A DNA stretch of 64,000 nucleotides from Enoplolaimus lenunculus. Its lineage: Eukaryota; Nematoda; Enoplea; Enoplida; Thoracostomopsidae. The stretch covers positions 1 through 64,000 of the forward strand of contig JASANG010000961.1 in the NCBI GenBank assembly GCA_030248215.1, written 5' to 3'. The position numbers were made by a program, and so were the translations under genes. The notes under the pieces were generated by a model, which saw only the letters and a program-made list of their open reading frames with translations, was not told the DNA's origin and ran no database searches. This document shows positions 43,541 through 56,639 of the stretch, in pieces. Numbering within the stretch: the first letter of the stretch is position 1; each line of letters begins with the position of its first letter.

Positions 43541-46500
43541 CCCTTGTCCGAGTGAATTATTCTCGTTAATATTTCCCGGTGCGCAAAGGCGTAGCCAAGA
43601 TTTGGAGAGATGGCTGGCTACGTTCCATAAAAACTTTGATTAGGAGGTGTGATGCAGTGTGTAATTTAAAACCAGCGTGCGAAATATTAAGGTGGGTTGA
43701 CAACTAAAACCCATCGTCTACTGACTCAATAGAGCTGGCGCAGGCTTGTTCATCAAACGGCTACAAAGTTTAACGCACTTACCGAGACTAAGCTTTTATA
43801 CAGGCGCGGTGTGAAACTACATAACCGCATCGTTAAGTAGCTGTCGGGTGAGCTTACAGTTAAAAACAATCTGCTAAAAGAAACTGCGCTATGTTAGAAC
43901 AAGGGCGGCAAAATCCCACATCTGTATTTGGTATCCGGTATAAACTTACCGGATACCGGATATTTGTGGTTCCAAAATATCATAAAACTGTTCTTTGCAC
44001 ATCAAAATACTAGATATTTTGAAACGACTGCAATTCCGAGCAAATCATGAATGGACACTGACATGGAATGAAAAATCCAAACCAAAAATTAATCTTAAAT
44101 CCATAAATACATATTTTTGCACGACTCAATTACTTCCGACAGTGTACAAATTTAGATAATATATACGGCTGACATCCGGCTCCGGTATCCGGCAAAATTA
44201 ATATCCGGTCAATCCCAGATTAGGACCAGCTTTGAAACGAGAAATCTGTCCAGAATCTTAGCAAAACACACCTCAACAGAAGATGGATCAACCACGGGCA
44301 CCGACTCCGATAACGCTGAGTAAATTTGTTGCAAATGATGTCGGACGTCGTTGCTCGGAAGACCTTGGGCAACCGACGAGCCTAAAATATTAATATTCGA
44401 CCGCAACATAAATTCTATATTACCAATTCCTATTTCGCGACCACTACACCATTCTGTGTAACAGACAGCACACAACAAAATACACTACGTACATAAAATT
44501 CAGCGTGTATTTGTTTTAACTTTTCCAAAAACCCTACGGACAAGCGCGCTCTGTAATTAATTTAAATTTTAGCAACTACTTTAGAAAGCCGGCAACAGAT
44601 AAAAGGCTGTCTATATAAAAAACCTAAGCCAACCTGCAACCTGATCAGCAGAATCGTCTTCGTTCGCTTCAGTCAAGTCAACATTCTCACCAACTGCCAT
44701 ATCGGTCGCGCCAAATATAACCGCACGCTCACGATTTTTGACACGAACCTAAATTTGACTGTTAATAACGAACGAAACTTGGCAATGAGCAATAAAAAAA
44801 CTAAACCAAACTGAGCTACATCAAGCTTCATTAATATACGAACACTATTTAACTGTTTTGGGTACATACGATATTGAGAAAGCTGCGTGGAAATACTCGT
44901 TGTATAGGTTGAACTTCAATGCCGTCACATATATTTAAATATTTTTTCCAGATTAATTATCGTTCCGTCAAAACAAATTAAATTAATTCGACAACTAAAT
45001 TCGCTCGGGGAAGCGGTTGAAGTTTAAACCAATTTCTATTTGAGAACGCTACAACATCGCATGTTTATTTCGCTTTAAAAACAATATACTTACGTGCAAT
45101 TGAGACTTTTTCGTCATTCGTACAATCATACGTTCCAGAGACACGTCGTCCATAAACGGAATAATTTTACCTAAACGATCGATGCTTATCGTTTGATATA
45201 CTTGACCTACCTGAAATACAAAAACTAACGTTTAGTTTCACAGGACCAGAAATCATCGCTAATTTGTTCATGCGACTTTTTTTGGAAATTGTTGCCAGCA
45301 AACAAACACCCTAAGGCAACATTATATTTGTCAATACAAATTATCCGTACAGTAACAAAATTTCTAGTTCAGATTCTGATTGCAATACCGGTATAAATTT
45401 GCTGTCCGGATTCCGATAATTCAGTTCCGCTTTCCACCCAGTCCTATATCACCTACTGGTGATAGGCGCTACACACATTTCAGAATATCGGCGTATCAAC
45501 CTACTTGTCTAAGCAATTTGAGTGACGCGACAACCTTCAGAGTATCAATATACTGTGTAAAATCCGGTGTTTCTGAAGCACTAATTGCGTCGAGTTGAGC
45601 TTGAACATTCGCCGCAAGTGTTAACGGTTTAAATTCAGTTTCCAACCACTGATATATGATTTGAGCAGGTTTCGATGCTGTTGCAAGAACATTGAATCGT
45701 AGCTAAAATGCAATTGCGCAAGCTCTGTCATATAAATGCAAAATCTTAAGCGCTTTTGTGCGATAGCTAGTTGCATAAAACTATAATTAAGAAAAACTGA
45801 CGAGATGTGCATGCCACTAAACCGCCTGAAAACTACAGTAAGTCGCGCAGACGGATGCTACTGTCCCACAAACATGAATAAATATTAAACAAACATATAC
45901 AAAAAGAAATAGGTATGAAAAAACTTCGACTACCCATCAAACATTATTTTGTAAACGCGGAAACCGAATCTATTGCTAGTTAAATCCTTGCCTGATACTA
46001 GCTATGTAATTACCAGACTAAATATTGAGCACGAAAAAAACTTACTATTTCTTTCAGCAAAGAATGCCGAGTAGGCGGTGCTGGCAAATTCAATAGTCCC
46101 GACAGCCGTCGCGTATTCTCTAGATGAGTGTCTTCCATATCGAGATGACGTGCCAAATCTGATACGGTCCCGGAACCAGTTGCAGTAATCGACAGAACCG
46201 ATAATACAACGCGGGTTGCTAGTCTGAAACATACCAGGGTGCGACGAATTTCTGTTAAGGTTCCGGCAAAAATCGACATCCGGAATCGGCTCTAGTATTC
46301 AAAATTGCCGGATATTTATTGCAAAGAAACCCAGTAGATATTAAAACATACGTAGTAGCAAAACTGTAGCAAATTATACCAAATTAACGAAACTAAACTG
46401 CGGTTCCGGAACTGGCTGCTCCAGTACTTTGTGCTATCAGGTCCCCTCCGATATAAACCACATATACGCATAACGAAGGCATATTTATCAACATTCATTT

Positions 46501-49500
46501 TCTTCCCCTAGCGCGCAGCCTGAGGCGACTGTCAAAACGCGGCCCGATTATTTTTACTACCCACGAAAACGTCATATACAACTTCAAAATAAACTAAAAT
46601 TTCAACAACAGTTTTAAGTCAAGCCTTTCATTTTTTGATCTTACATCACGTGACACTTACTGCGATGCTTCTTCAGGTGAGAACGTTTTCTTCATTTCAC
46701 GATGCAACAGATACAGTTTGTACAACGATGCAGCGTGAAACAACGTATTGCCAGCTTTCCAAAACACCAATGCTAACTTTTCGTAGTAATTTGACATCAG
46801 TTGTGGTTTTGGCTTATGCTTGCTTGGATGTAGATTGTGCAAATCTTCAATGCTTTTATATGCTTCCTGTAAATAACTGCAATACAGTACAGTTTGTGAG
46901 TGGCATAAAGACCTGAGACACGTCTACATTCGTTGCTAGGCTTCCCCCAAATATATCATTTTTTCACTCACTACTCATTCAGTGTGATAAAATACAAAGT
47001 GTTACACATATTAACCTACCCTTGAGGGTATTCTGACACCTTCAAAATTGCATAAATTCATTATAAATATATAATATGCACGTCGAATGTAAACCACCAT
47101 CTGCTGCTAAAATTAACCTATCAGCGTCTAGCACTGTTAACCAACCTGCCACAACTCCATAATAATAGCGACATCAAGCTGTGTCAGCCGTGTTTCTTGA
47201 TGTAATGCAATTGTTTCAGGCGAACTCAGCTTCGGTGCGTAACTTTGATTTTGCATTTTTTGCAATTGATTCAAGTGTGTGCGAAGCTAAAATAAACCTA
47301 CATCATTAATAAATTAGGCTCCGAATCATTTTCTACAAACAACCATCAAATAATAATAATAATTAATAATCCGAAGGATGATACAACACTGAAGAATGTG
47401 GTATTTGCTATGTTGAATAGAATTTTGGTGAAAGTAAGGGCAGTTTCAACGAACTGATGGCTGGTTAATGATGTGCACAGAATTTCCAGGTCAAAACTAA
47501 ATCCTAAATCAATAATAATCGACAGCCGGTTGAGGAAAAATGTAAAACCGATGATAATACAATGGAGAATGAAACAGTTCTTTGTAATGTTTGTCAATTG
47601 TCATTTTTGACAGTCAAACTAATATGGGATATTGAATGGATAACATTAAGTTTAGACAGAAATACGTCCAAAGGTGATTCGCTTATGATTTGATATTATG
47701 CTTATATATACATTCTGTTGGATTTCTGTTATACTAAAAATTTGAAAACGAATTTTTAAACATTTAAATAATTTTTAACGTTTATTACTTTCGGATGTAT
47801 GAAATTATAATTATTGAATGAATAAATATACTACAGGCACAATACGTTTAACCAAACCCGATTCCTACCCGCAATTCAAGGCTAAAGATTATGGATGTGC
47901 CGATTAATCGGTATCGGCATCGGTAATAACCGGCACTTTTTGTGAGTATCGGCATCGGCACTGCAAAAAACTGCCGATTCTTTGCCGATACTTTTTGCGC
48001 ATAACAGTCAGTTAGATTACTATCAATTTCATTTCTGGGCGCATATCACTGTGTCAGGTCAGGAAAACTGTTATCTCTTTTGAGTTTGTGTTTGAAAAAA
48101 ATTAACTGAAACGAACCGTTCTTATAAAATTGTAAACGTTTGTGATGGTTAAGGTTTAAATCTTCATATAATGATGCAATGTAGTATCCTATCTGTTAAT
48201 TAAGCGTGGCGTACTAAAGTTGGAATCGGCATCGGTTCGGCGTCGGCAAAATTTCAAAATAAGAATCGGCATCGGTGTCGGCATCGGCAAAAATTTTTGT
48301 ATCGGCACACCCCTATTAAAGATTAATTTTATGCTCTGATGGTATATACCTGTTTCTGCAAAAACTTAATTGTAAAATATAATCTGTTTTGATTATTTCG
48401 ACCGTAAGAGCAATAAATACCCCTTTATGAGTAAAATTCTATTTACGGATTACAGTACACTATACAATTTTTACATAATCTTCACATTCTGGAACATTTT
48501 TAAATTCTATGATCTTAACGTGTGATTGTGACGTGACTGACTATACGACGTTTTCAGTAATACGTACATACTAATAAATTTATAGGTTGAAAGATGATGC
48601 AGGTTTATGAGCGAATCCTTATGATTTGGTCTAAAGCATCATTATGGAAAAATAGAAAAATAAGTATCTACCTTTAAACAACTAAAACTTGGCGCAATTC
48701 TATAGTTTAATTCAACTACAATTTCTTGGAGATTTAATGTGCAATCTATGAAAAAATTTGTCTTCATTTACTTTAGAAAATCAACTGCATTTACCAGGGA
48801 GTAACTGTAATACCGGAAACTCCTAAATGCCTTGATTGCGCGACGGGGCGTTTTTAGTTATTGGAGTGAAAAACTTAATTAGCAACTGATCTAACTTAAA
48901 CAATGGGAAACCAGTAGCCTACGTTCACGGCATCGCGCTTTTTGTGTCAAATTTTATACTTTAGCAATTATTTTGGCTAATTGGCGGGATGCGCCTAGTA
49001 AATTCCTTACGTGTTCCCCCGCTAACGGCCAAAGGGTTTCTACATTTAACTCATTGACCTTGTTATTAACTTATTTAATTTTTTTTAGGTTATGACGATT
49101 TTGATTTTTCACGTCAATAATTGATCGTGCGTGACCAAAAACTACATGCTCAAGCAGAAGAATATTGCCGACAAAAGAAGTTTTTGAAAACACAGATCAA
49201 AAACCGCGAAAAACAACAGTACGTTTCCACAAGATACGGTTGTATCCCTCGGGAATCCAGGAAAAATAATAGTAACTTACGTAGAGATAATTTTACAACT
49301 TACATTATCACACAACTTTTTGAATTCCGCGCGACGAGAGTAGTTCTTGCAAAACTGAAAAGCTTGTCGAGCGATCTTATGATACAATTGCTCAACCTGA
49401 AATCAAAACAAACCAAGGTGTAACACTGCGGTGTTTACAACCTGGTAAGTTACAAAATAAAATAGAAATCGCAGCCCTAATCAGAGATGGGCGGTCTCGG

Positions 49501-52144
49501 TTAAAAAACAAGACCACAGCGAAATATTATTCATCAGACATCCCCGCTGAATCTTCGACTTCTGGTCTCGGTTCCAAACCATTGGTACTGACACACCTAC
49601 GAAATACCGACATTTGTCGAGACCAAGAACCGCATCCCTGGTCATAATTTTAAACATACAGGGCAGATTCAAGCAACACCAAATTAGTTCTAACCTGTAT
49701 ATTGTTACGAAGCAACTCTAAGCATTGCCGATATGATTCCCATAGAAATTTCAACCATGGACTCAGTACCGTACGATCTGCTCGATCTTGGGCATCCTCA
49801 CCAGAAACTGCTTTCAAAAGTAGACTGAAAACAATATTAAGATTTTATAGTGTGCAATTTCCTACACGCTGGTTGAGCTTCCGAAACCCTACTTATGTAC
49901 GACTTGGTACTTAAGTACGGGTTACTAAGTAATTTTCTTAACTATTTTGCCGTTTTAAAACGCTTACTTAAGTTAAGTAAATAGTTAAATCTCTGACTAA
50001 TTTTTATATGCTACAAATTAACCGCTCAGGCAGTCTAACTTTGGTCTAACTGAAACTGTAGACTTATGACGTCTCCTTAATATAAAGCAAAACGAATAGT
50101 TCCTTGTCGTGACAATGCTCAATATTTGGTGTGTATTTGGTTGCACTCGAAAATCTAAGTATTTATTATTTAAGTAAAATATAAATTTATTTACTACATA
50201 ATTAAAATTTCAGAAACCCAGCCACCAAATTATTTTGTGTAACGCAACGTACCGCACCGCCCTGAGCGCTATACGGCAAATTGTTTAAAGCGTTTTTAAG
50301 CGTTATATATGTATATCTGGTCTCACATGTTAACAATTTTTTCCGTAAATAGTACCATTAAACATACGTTTCTGGTGATTCTGCTTGATCTAAATCTTCA
50401 ACGTCATCTTCGACCATCCCTTGCGAATCTGTCTTCGCTTGTTCAGCGCGTTTCTCTGCGTTCGCCAAAAACATACAGATCACAGTTTCTAGCGATTTGA
50501 CGTTAATCTATAAACAAACTCAATTCGTTACTGAGAACGCTTCATCTGAATTATTTTTTCAAACACAAACGCAAGTGCCATCACAGTTTTCTGATTAGAC
50601 GCACTGATATACTCCAGCCAGGGTGCAACCGGAATTACAATTTACCGGAACCGGAACCGGAATTTGAAAATTTTACCGGAACCGGAAAGTGAAAAATGCA
50701 TTTCACCAAAAATTTCATTTTAATCTTATTTTTTGCTCTATTATTTGTGAAATAACCTTAGTCGAACATAGATATTTATTTTATTTGTTGTATTTTATCG
50801 GAGTACAAGTGGCTTTCAAAAGAGATTCTTAAAAATTAGCAAAGTTAATAAAACGGCCAAATTATAATACCGGAATTTTTAAATCCGGTAAAAATTTACC
50901 GGAACCGGAAGGTGAAAAAATGCCGGAACCGGAATTCCGGTTGCACCCTGACTCCAGCAAGTGAATTATTGCAGTTCCAATACCGATGGCGATACTTACA
51001 AAAAGTGCCGATATCACCGATGTTGATATCGATGGCATCAATCGTCACATCGCCATATATCATCAATATAAATCATAAACAACAAACACCAAAAATTAGA
51101 ATTTAAACTGAATTAAATCACTTTAACAGTGCTGCAGTGTGCAACCTGAATTACAATTTACCGAAACCGGAATTTTAAAAATTACCGGAACCGGAACCAA
51201 AAGTAAAAAACACGCCACCGAAATTTCATTTTTATTTTCTTTTTTGATGTATTATTGGTGAAATAACCTTAGTCGAAGATAGGTATATATTCGCTTAACC
51301 TGCTGTAATTTACATTTTCCTTATCCATAAAATCGAGATCCACCTCCTATGGCTCATTTTCGGTGACTGTCAAACAAGTTACTTTAAAAACGGCTTTTTA
51401 AAGGTTTGTAAATTAAAAAAACACCAAAATATAAAACTAAAAGGAACCGGAAGGTGAAAAAAGACGGAACCGTATTCCTGGAAGCACCCTGCTGCGTTGG
51501 TACTTTACAAATATATAAGTACTATATAGTTCGAGATCTTACCTGTTGACACATGTTACGATACTGAAATAGTCCATCTTTGGCAACATGCGGTTTTCGA
51601 AGTTCCACGCATAACTCAAGATGCTTGGTCATAATTTGTTCATGCACCTGTAAACAAAAATGTAGCCCTACAATACGTATAAAATGTTCACCAAAAATTT
51701 GCACATTCAGTAGCCAAGTAGAACATTCTCGATATTAATAATAAACATAAACACAAAAAATTGCTCATGCACTGTTTAACCATTGATATAACATCTTGAA
51801 GTTTGGTTGCATGCTGTGCGCGGTTTACACACCTTTGTCCATGTTTTGTGTCGCTTGCTTTTAATTATGTCGTGCAACGCGGTTAGAGCATCCAGCTTTT
51901 TCCCGACTTCCAACAGTTCTGAAAACACAGATATAACATAGGCATTGGTATACGACAACCAAAGCATATTCATTAATCTGCATCAAGAAGTATAAAAAGT
52001 TGCGCAATACAAATGCCCTACTATTGATTATGAGAATGGAAACACAATTTCAATTGATGTACAACGAAAAAAGGAACGAAGAGCGTAAAACATACCGTTT
52101 GCACGCTTTAGCGCATTTTCTGGACGCTGAAACCAAGTAGGCAT
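35949..52144 (-). CDS. eif3a: Eukaryotic translation initiation factor 3 subunit A (26 exons, complete)
   Basis: Largest subunit of eIF3, a cytoplasmic scaffold that binds the 40S ribosome during translation initiation. Exons on the minus strand: 52096-52144, 51833-51918, 51543-51647, 50368-50507, 49695-49824, 49304-49396, 47146-47286, 46661-46866, 46046-46223, 45505-45702, 45094-45210, 44634-44748, 44272-44381, 43206-43340, 42805-42921, 42404-42673, 41875-41974, 41606-41727, 40483-40586, 40010-40146, 39582-39749, 38828-38995, 37700-37985, 36958-37358, 36550-36762, 35949-36142. Phases agree at all 25 junctions; the total is 4,083 bp, 1,360 residues plus stop, close to the family length (human 1,382). 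Start [16 protein letters not shown] is the family's hallmark. Order: N-terminal helical repeats, PCI domain, charged coiled coil, Arg/Asp-rich tail. No broken frame seen. Some donors are weak (GTTGGC, GTTAAT). Confidence 0.97.
37558..37697 (-). repeat. AACC-rich low-complexity run in an eIF3a intron
   Basis: Plus-strand ACCAACCAACCAATCAATT-type sequence for about 140 bases, ending directly at the exon 23 donor. On the transcript it is GGTT/GATT-rich. Confidence 0.85.
38090..38702. mobile_element. Possible hAT-like element with TAGAGTTGC ends
   Basis: TAGAGTTGCATTCGGGTCC and, inverted, GCAAAGCAACTCTA. Flanks GCCGTCCG and GCCGTTTC share their first five bases. Blocks of CGGGTCC words lie just inside both ends. 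No coding capacity seen. Confidence 0.5.
40483..44748 (-). CDS. eif3a: eIF3a exons 12-19: end of PCI and long charged coiled coil
   Basis: Residues about 482-838. Exon 16 (90 codons) holds [20 protein letters not shown] and [13 protein letters not shown], matching the family's ERLKNQEKK...EEIPLI segment. Exons 14-19 are rich in Glu, Lys, Arg and Gln, predicted to be one long helix; in other species this region binds eIF3b, eIF3g and eIF3i. The exon 12 donor G|GTTGGC was chosen because only it keeps the frame into exon 13. Confidence 0.93.
40683..41098. mobile_element. hAT-like MITE, TAGGGATGTGCCGATTAATC family
   Basis: Ends TAGGGATGTGCCGATTAATC and, inverted, GGTATCGGCACATCCTTA. Exact 8-bp target duplication GTTTGTTT (40675-40682 and 41099-41106). 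ATCGGCATCGG words fill both subterminal zones. Confidence 0.9.
43482..43541. repeat. AAT/TAA microsatellite
   Basis: About 15 units of AAT with a few changes, in an eIF3a intron. Confidence 0.95.
43542..44271. other. eIF3a intron 13 with an old hAT-like relic
   Basis: GGTATCCGGTATAAACTTAC near 43930 and CCGGCTCCGGTATCCGGC near 44180 look like the subterminal parts of the CAGGGTGCAACCGG family, with the outer ends lost. The remainder is not recognised. Confidence 0.4.
45094..52144 (-). CDS. eif3a: eIF3a exons 1-11: N-terminal helical repeats and most of the PCI domain
   Basis: Residues 1 to about 481. Landmarks shared with animal eIF3a: [10 protein letters not shown] (exon 2), [20 protein letters not shown] (exon 3), [20 protein letters not shown] (exon 5), [12 protein letters not shown] (exon 7), [20 protein letters not shown] (exon 8), [14 protein letters not shown] (exon 9) and [14 protein letters not shown] (exon 11). 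The PCI domain, the contact surface with eIF3c and other PCI subunits, covers roughly exons 9-12. Confidence 0.95.
47287..47889. other. eIF3a intron 6, part
   Basis: Nothing recognised apart from a short AAT run near 47350. Confidence 0.4.
47890..48315. mobile_element. hAT-like MITE, TAGGGATGTGCCGATTAATC family
   Basis: TATGGATGTGCCGATTAATC at the left and, inverted, GTATCGGCACACCCCTA at the right. Target duplication CTAAAGAT / TTAAAGAT (7 of 8). Confidence 0.88.
48316..49303. other. eIF3a intron 6, remainder
   Basis: AT-rich, with no exon or repeat family recognised. Confidence 0.4.
50619..50950. mobile_element. hAT-like MITE, CAGGGTGCAACCGG family
   Basis: CAGGGTGCAACCGGAATTAC and, inverted, GGAATTCCGGTTGCACCCTG. 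Exact 8-bp target duplication ACTCCAGC on both sides (50611-50618 and 50951-50958). It is the best-preserved member and anchors the family as hAT-like. Confidence 0.92.
51135..51491. mobile_element. hAT-like MITE, same family, older
   Basis: CAGTGTGCAACCTGAATTAC and, inverted, CCTGGAAGCACCCTG. It lies in the same intron as the copy at 50619-50950, about 200 bp away. The target flanks agree at 5 of 8. Confidence 0.75.
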
Positions 52145-52590
52145 TCTTGGACGGCTTGTGAAACAGTGGTATGAGTAAATACGTATATACCTATGTATTA
52201 TTTATCTAAATATATATACTACGTTACTTAATGATTTACTTGAAATAAATTTTCGTGAATGGCATTAGTCCCTTCGCATTGCATACTGTCCATTAATATT
52301 TTACACACTGAGCTGCTAGAATATATATAGATGGAGACAGAAATTCTTTCCTATCTTTAAGGATGGGAGTCTCAATGAAGAATCTGAGACTGAGACTGTC
52401 TCAGATTGTTTGACACTGAGAATTCAGACATTCTTTACTCTCAGAAATTTTTTTGCAGTAATACCCTAACATTTCAGATAATCTCTAAATCACAAATTTT
52501 GAAGGTCCTATTTCGCTGAAAAAACATTAACATTATAAGATTGAGAAAGGAAACGTAAATATTTGTTTATTTATTCGGCACAAAATATAC
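52145..52590 (-). promoter_or_regulatory. Upstream region of eIF3a (5' UTR and core promoter expected here)
   Basis: The first 450 bases upstream of the start codon, before transposon sequence begins. No TATA box or other element could be assigned with confidence; the placement is by position only. Confidence 0.3.
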
Positions 52591-55118
52591 CAGGGTGCAA
52601 CCGAAGTTCCGATTCCGATTCAAAACAAGTTCCCATTCTGATTTTTATATCGTACAATAAAATTGTACTGTCACAAAAATTTTGACTATCTTGCAGCCGT
52701 TAGTCTATTATTTCGCAAGTTTACCACAACTGACACCCCTTGCTGACATCAACGCCGGAGTCTCAGTTTCTAAAGCTGAGACTTTTCAAATGCTAGAGAC
52801 TGAGACTGACATTGTGACTCCAATCCACAATCAATATACTTTGTTCGTTGTTTAATAAGTACAACTTTCGTCGGGTTGCGTGCTGCAATTTTAAGGTCGC
52901 TGTAAAGACCATTGCGTCCTATGCTGGCTGTCAGTTTACACCCGACCTCTCTTTGCGGCTTGTGGAACCTCAAAAAGCTCTGACATAGATGCGGCCGTTT
53001 GAGCCTACAAATAAAAATTGCCGATGATCGGTCGAAAATCCCTGTTTTCGACAAGTCCAGACCTTACACACAACGAAGTACCCATTAAAGTAAGCTTAAA
53101 CTCGGGGTTCACAGCCAGTTTACAGCAGTTGTTTAAAGAGATCGTCAAGTCACAACACGTATAAAACAAAACTCCACTAGCTATGATGTCACAATACAAT
53201 CTCAATTATGGCAGGAACCGAGCGCCAAGTTGTGTGCTTTAGTAAAAACGTTACAGCGCATGTTTCAAAGTCACCGTTCGAGAATAAACAGTACTAGCGA
53301 CGAAAAAAATTCGAACGCATATCAGGTTAGTCATTTAGCCCGCCAAAATAAGAGGAATATTACTGGCGACACCCAGTATGGCTGATATTTTCATGCATTA
53401 CTTTGGAGTCAGTTATTTTGATACAAGCTCAAATTGAGAAGAAGTCACAACCATTCATTTCGAAAAGTCATAATGGGTCTTAAAAATCTACGGTAGATTT
53501 ATGTTGAGAATTTGCTTTAGTGGTTGTGTCAAAAATGTTTCTTTAATAAATTTGCACGCTCTTAAGCATATCCCGCGTTGTGTACATAGGTAGTAAACAT
53601 TCTTGATGGCGATTTCTAACGGTGTATATCGTATCGGATGATTCTGTTGAAAATTTGACTGACTGTAATACAATATAAAGCCACATTGTACATTTAATAG
53701 TTTGGCTGGAAAAATGGTTCAGCCAAAAAGTTTAAATTTTTTATGCTTAATTTTACGTTAAAGTCAACGTTTTTGACAAGTTGATACAGAATGCATTTTT
53801 CATTTACAGTTGAAAGATTTGCCTTGCTAAATTTTGCACCACCGATATTTTATCCCGTGTAGATTTTGAAGTGAACGACTAATATCTGCTGCGATTGAAA
53901 TACTGGTCAAGTTGAGAATCTTGCTTTGATACGCTGAAGCAAAAATTAAAAATTCAAGGTATTTTGCGTCACTCAAGTTGTTCTAATAGTAAAAAATTCA
54001 CTATTTGGTTCATTAATATAACTTTAAAATATGTGGTTGAACCCTGATACTTTTAACAGTGGATTTCTGAACGAAAGAAGTTTGATCAATCCGCAGTTTC
54101 TTTAAAACCGTGAAATCTCAAAACAGGAGGGTGCGACCGGATATCCGGTTCCGGTTTAATATCTAACGGAAAGTGATATCCGTATGCGGTCGTAGTACAA
54201 GGTATAAACCTACGGTTACTGGACATTTTAACACTTTTTACAACTGCGTCTTTAATATCTTGCTGTGATTACATTTCTGGGCAAGTCAAAAAGTTCAAGT
54301 CTTGATACGTTTTCAGCTAATTTTAACTTATGTAAGCGAGCGAAAGTTAGGCACATTTTTGCATTAAATAATTATCCTGGGTTGCTAACCTCGCGCTGGT
54401 GTTTTAAATTTTGAGTCGTTTATTAGCGACAGGGTAATTTGCATAATTGGTTAAACCTAAATTGGGACTTTTTAACGTCAAGGTTGGCATGGCATACTAT
54501 AGTACTGAAATCTGTAATTTTTATCGTCATTTTTTAGTAGAATATCTTAATTTCCACCGACCAAATTTTTATAACAGAATTTTTGATTTCGGTAAAAATT
54601 ACCGGAACCGGAGGGTGAACACATATCGGAAGCGGAATAGGAGGATCTGGGACCATGATCTAGCGAAACATTAACAAGAAGTACTGGTATGGGTAACACA
54701 AGAAACAATGTTAAAATGCATAGTTTTCCGCGATTGTTCTGTTTCGCTGGATTTTGCACAACTTTGAAAGCTTTAATTGGCATTAAAAAGCTGCTCAACA
54801 ACGCATTTTCGTAATAAATATTTACTTACTTATTTATTCCACAAATTTTCAATTCAAAGGCAGAAACATGTTATCCATAAGACATCTAGGCATCTGTTTT
54901 GTCTCCCAGTAAGGTGTACTCTCGATTAGATTAAAGTTACGACAGCACATACCCAGGCGGCGACCGGATATCGGGCTCTGGTTTATTATCCGCAAAAAAC
55001 ACGACACCGGATTTCGATGGTGATTTCGTAAATCTCAAATTATTGCAAATTATGTTGTGAGATATTATGTTTACAGTCCCATTACATGTAATTATACAGT
55101 AGTCCAACAGAACCGATG

Positions 55119-55860
55119 AGGTATTTGAGCATACTTTGATTGTCTGTCAGGAAACCAATATAGCCTTTCCCTGTCTACCTCCTAAAATACGACACATATT
55201 TTGCAATCGCTTGATTTGGCAGTCTTCCATCCGTTTAAAGCAACAGTTCGAGCGGTGCTACAAGATCTTAAAGCTAAAAACGGCAATAAAGTTCTGCCCA
55301 AAGCAGAGTTTCCGGGAATACTCAAATCGGTGCTCAAAATCCATGGAAAACAAATGGCGCAAAATATGATAAGTGGTTTTAGGGGGTGCGGAATATATCC
55401 AGTGGATCGCAGTATACGTTTGAAACGTATTGCCAGCTAAAGGTGCGGATATCATAAAGCATAGCCTGGTAGCATATTTTTAAGAAAAACGTTATGGCAC
55501 AAACGCTGAACCCACAAGGCGTCGTCACGGCAGACTCGCAGCTGTGGTGCCTGGAACTCCAGTTCAATTGACGGACATTGGCGACATGAGCCACAGCGAA
55601 CCGACTTGTTCGAAGAAAGCTAGAACTATTGTTAGATCGAGTCGAGTAGCAGCAACTCTAGTTATGATACAAGTGAAAGTCGTAGCGATGATGAACTTAT
55701 TGATATTGAATCAGAACCGATAAGTTTCAAAACAAGCAACTGTGTGTATGCAGGGTTTTCAGATACGCAATACGTATTACAGGAACAGGAATTCAATTTA
55801 TGCAAAAATTATGGCCACAAACAATTTCGGGGCTACGCTGGTGGATTTAATTTCTTTCAT
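55119..55860 (+). pseudogene. Decayed pogo-like (DDE_1) transposase, C-terminal part, copy 1
   Basis: The frames give NIAFPCLPPKIRH, then in another frame SLDLAVFHPFKATVRAVL and SGFRGCGIYPVDR, the conserved LPP...LQPLD-x-x-FGP-x-K and GFR-x-TGIYP blocks of DDE_1 transposases. The switch of frame near 55200 and a stop after RIAS at 55440 show decay. The segment to 55860 matches copy 2 at the level of short blocks (for example CAGGGTTTT and CAGGAACAG). The N-terminal half and DNA-binding domain were not found. Confidence 0.8.
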
Positions 55861-56639
55861 TAATTTTTATTTTAAATTGCTACGTATAATATGAAAAATT
55901 TCTGTTAGACGAAACTGCAATTTAAATAGTGCGTAGTGTTCGTGTTGTTTAGGCGCATTTTAATCCACACGTTGAAACTGTTACTCAAAGAGTGATATTG
56001 AATTCGGTGACGTCGGAGATTTTGTTGCGGTTGTGTATCAAGCTCAAAGTTCAATTAGCTCTGCAAAATAGTGGATGCATCTAGTATCCGTACATTCGAA
56101 ATTGCTTGAACGTGTCACGTACGTATATATGATCAATGGTAAACGCACGTTTAATTTAAGTTATTTTGTTCAAAATGAGTATATATAGTAAAATGAAAAG
56201 CTAAACTACTATATAGTATAATGGGTAGTTTTGAATTCAAGTACGTCGGACGAGCACTTCGTTGTATTAAAAATGGCTATATTCGTGTCAAATTTTTACT
56301 TTGCTGATCCTGCCGACAAAAAATGTTGAAATGGCCAGCGCGTCCGGATATATTGAAAGTTTCGCTGGAGTCGGTCTTAGGAATTGTCATAAAAGGCGTC
56401 AAACTTGCGTCGCAGAAGAATGTAGATTTTATAATTGGTCAAGAAGAAGTTGATGGAATTGAATTTTTGTTTGGTCACTATCTCAAGCATAGTTGAATTT
56501 CTTAATAATGTATGAGAAAGCAAATGCGAACGATTATTCGTTCGCATTTGCATTTTACAAATACTAAAATATGTCGAATTCACCTCGGCAGTGACTGCGT
56601 GACTTTGGCTACCTGAACCTGACAAATCGCCGATCCATC

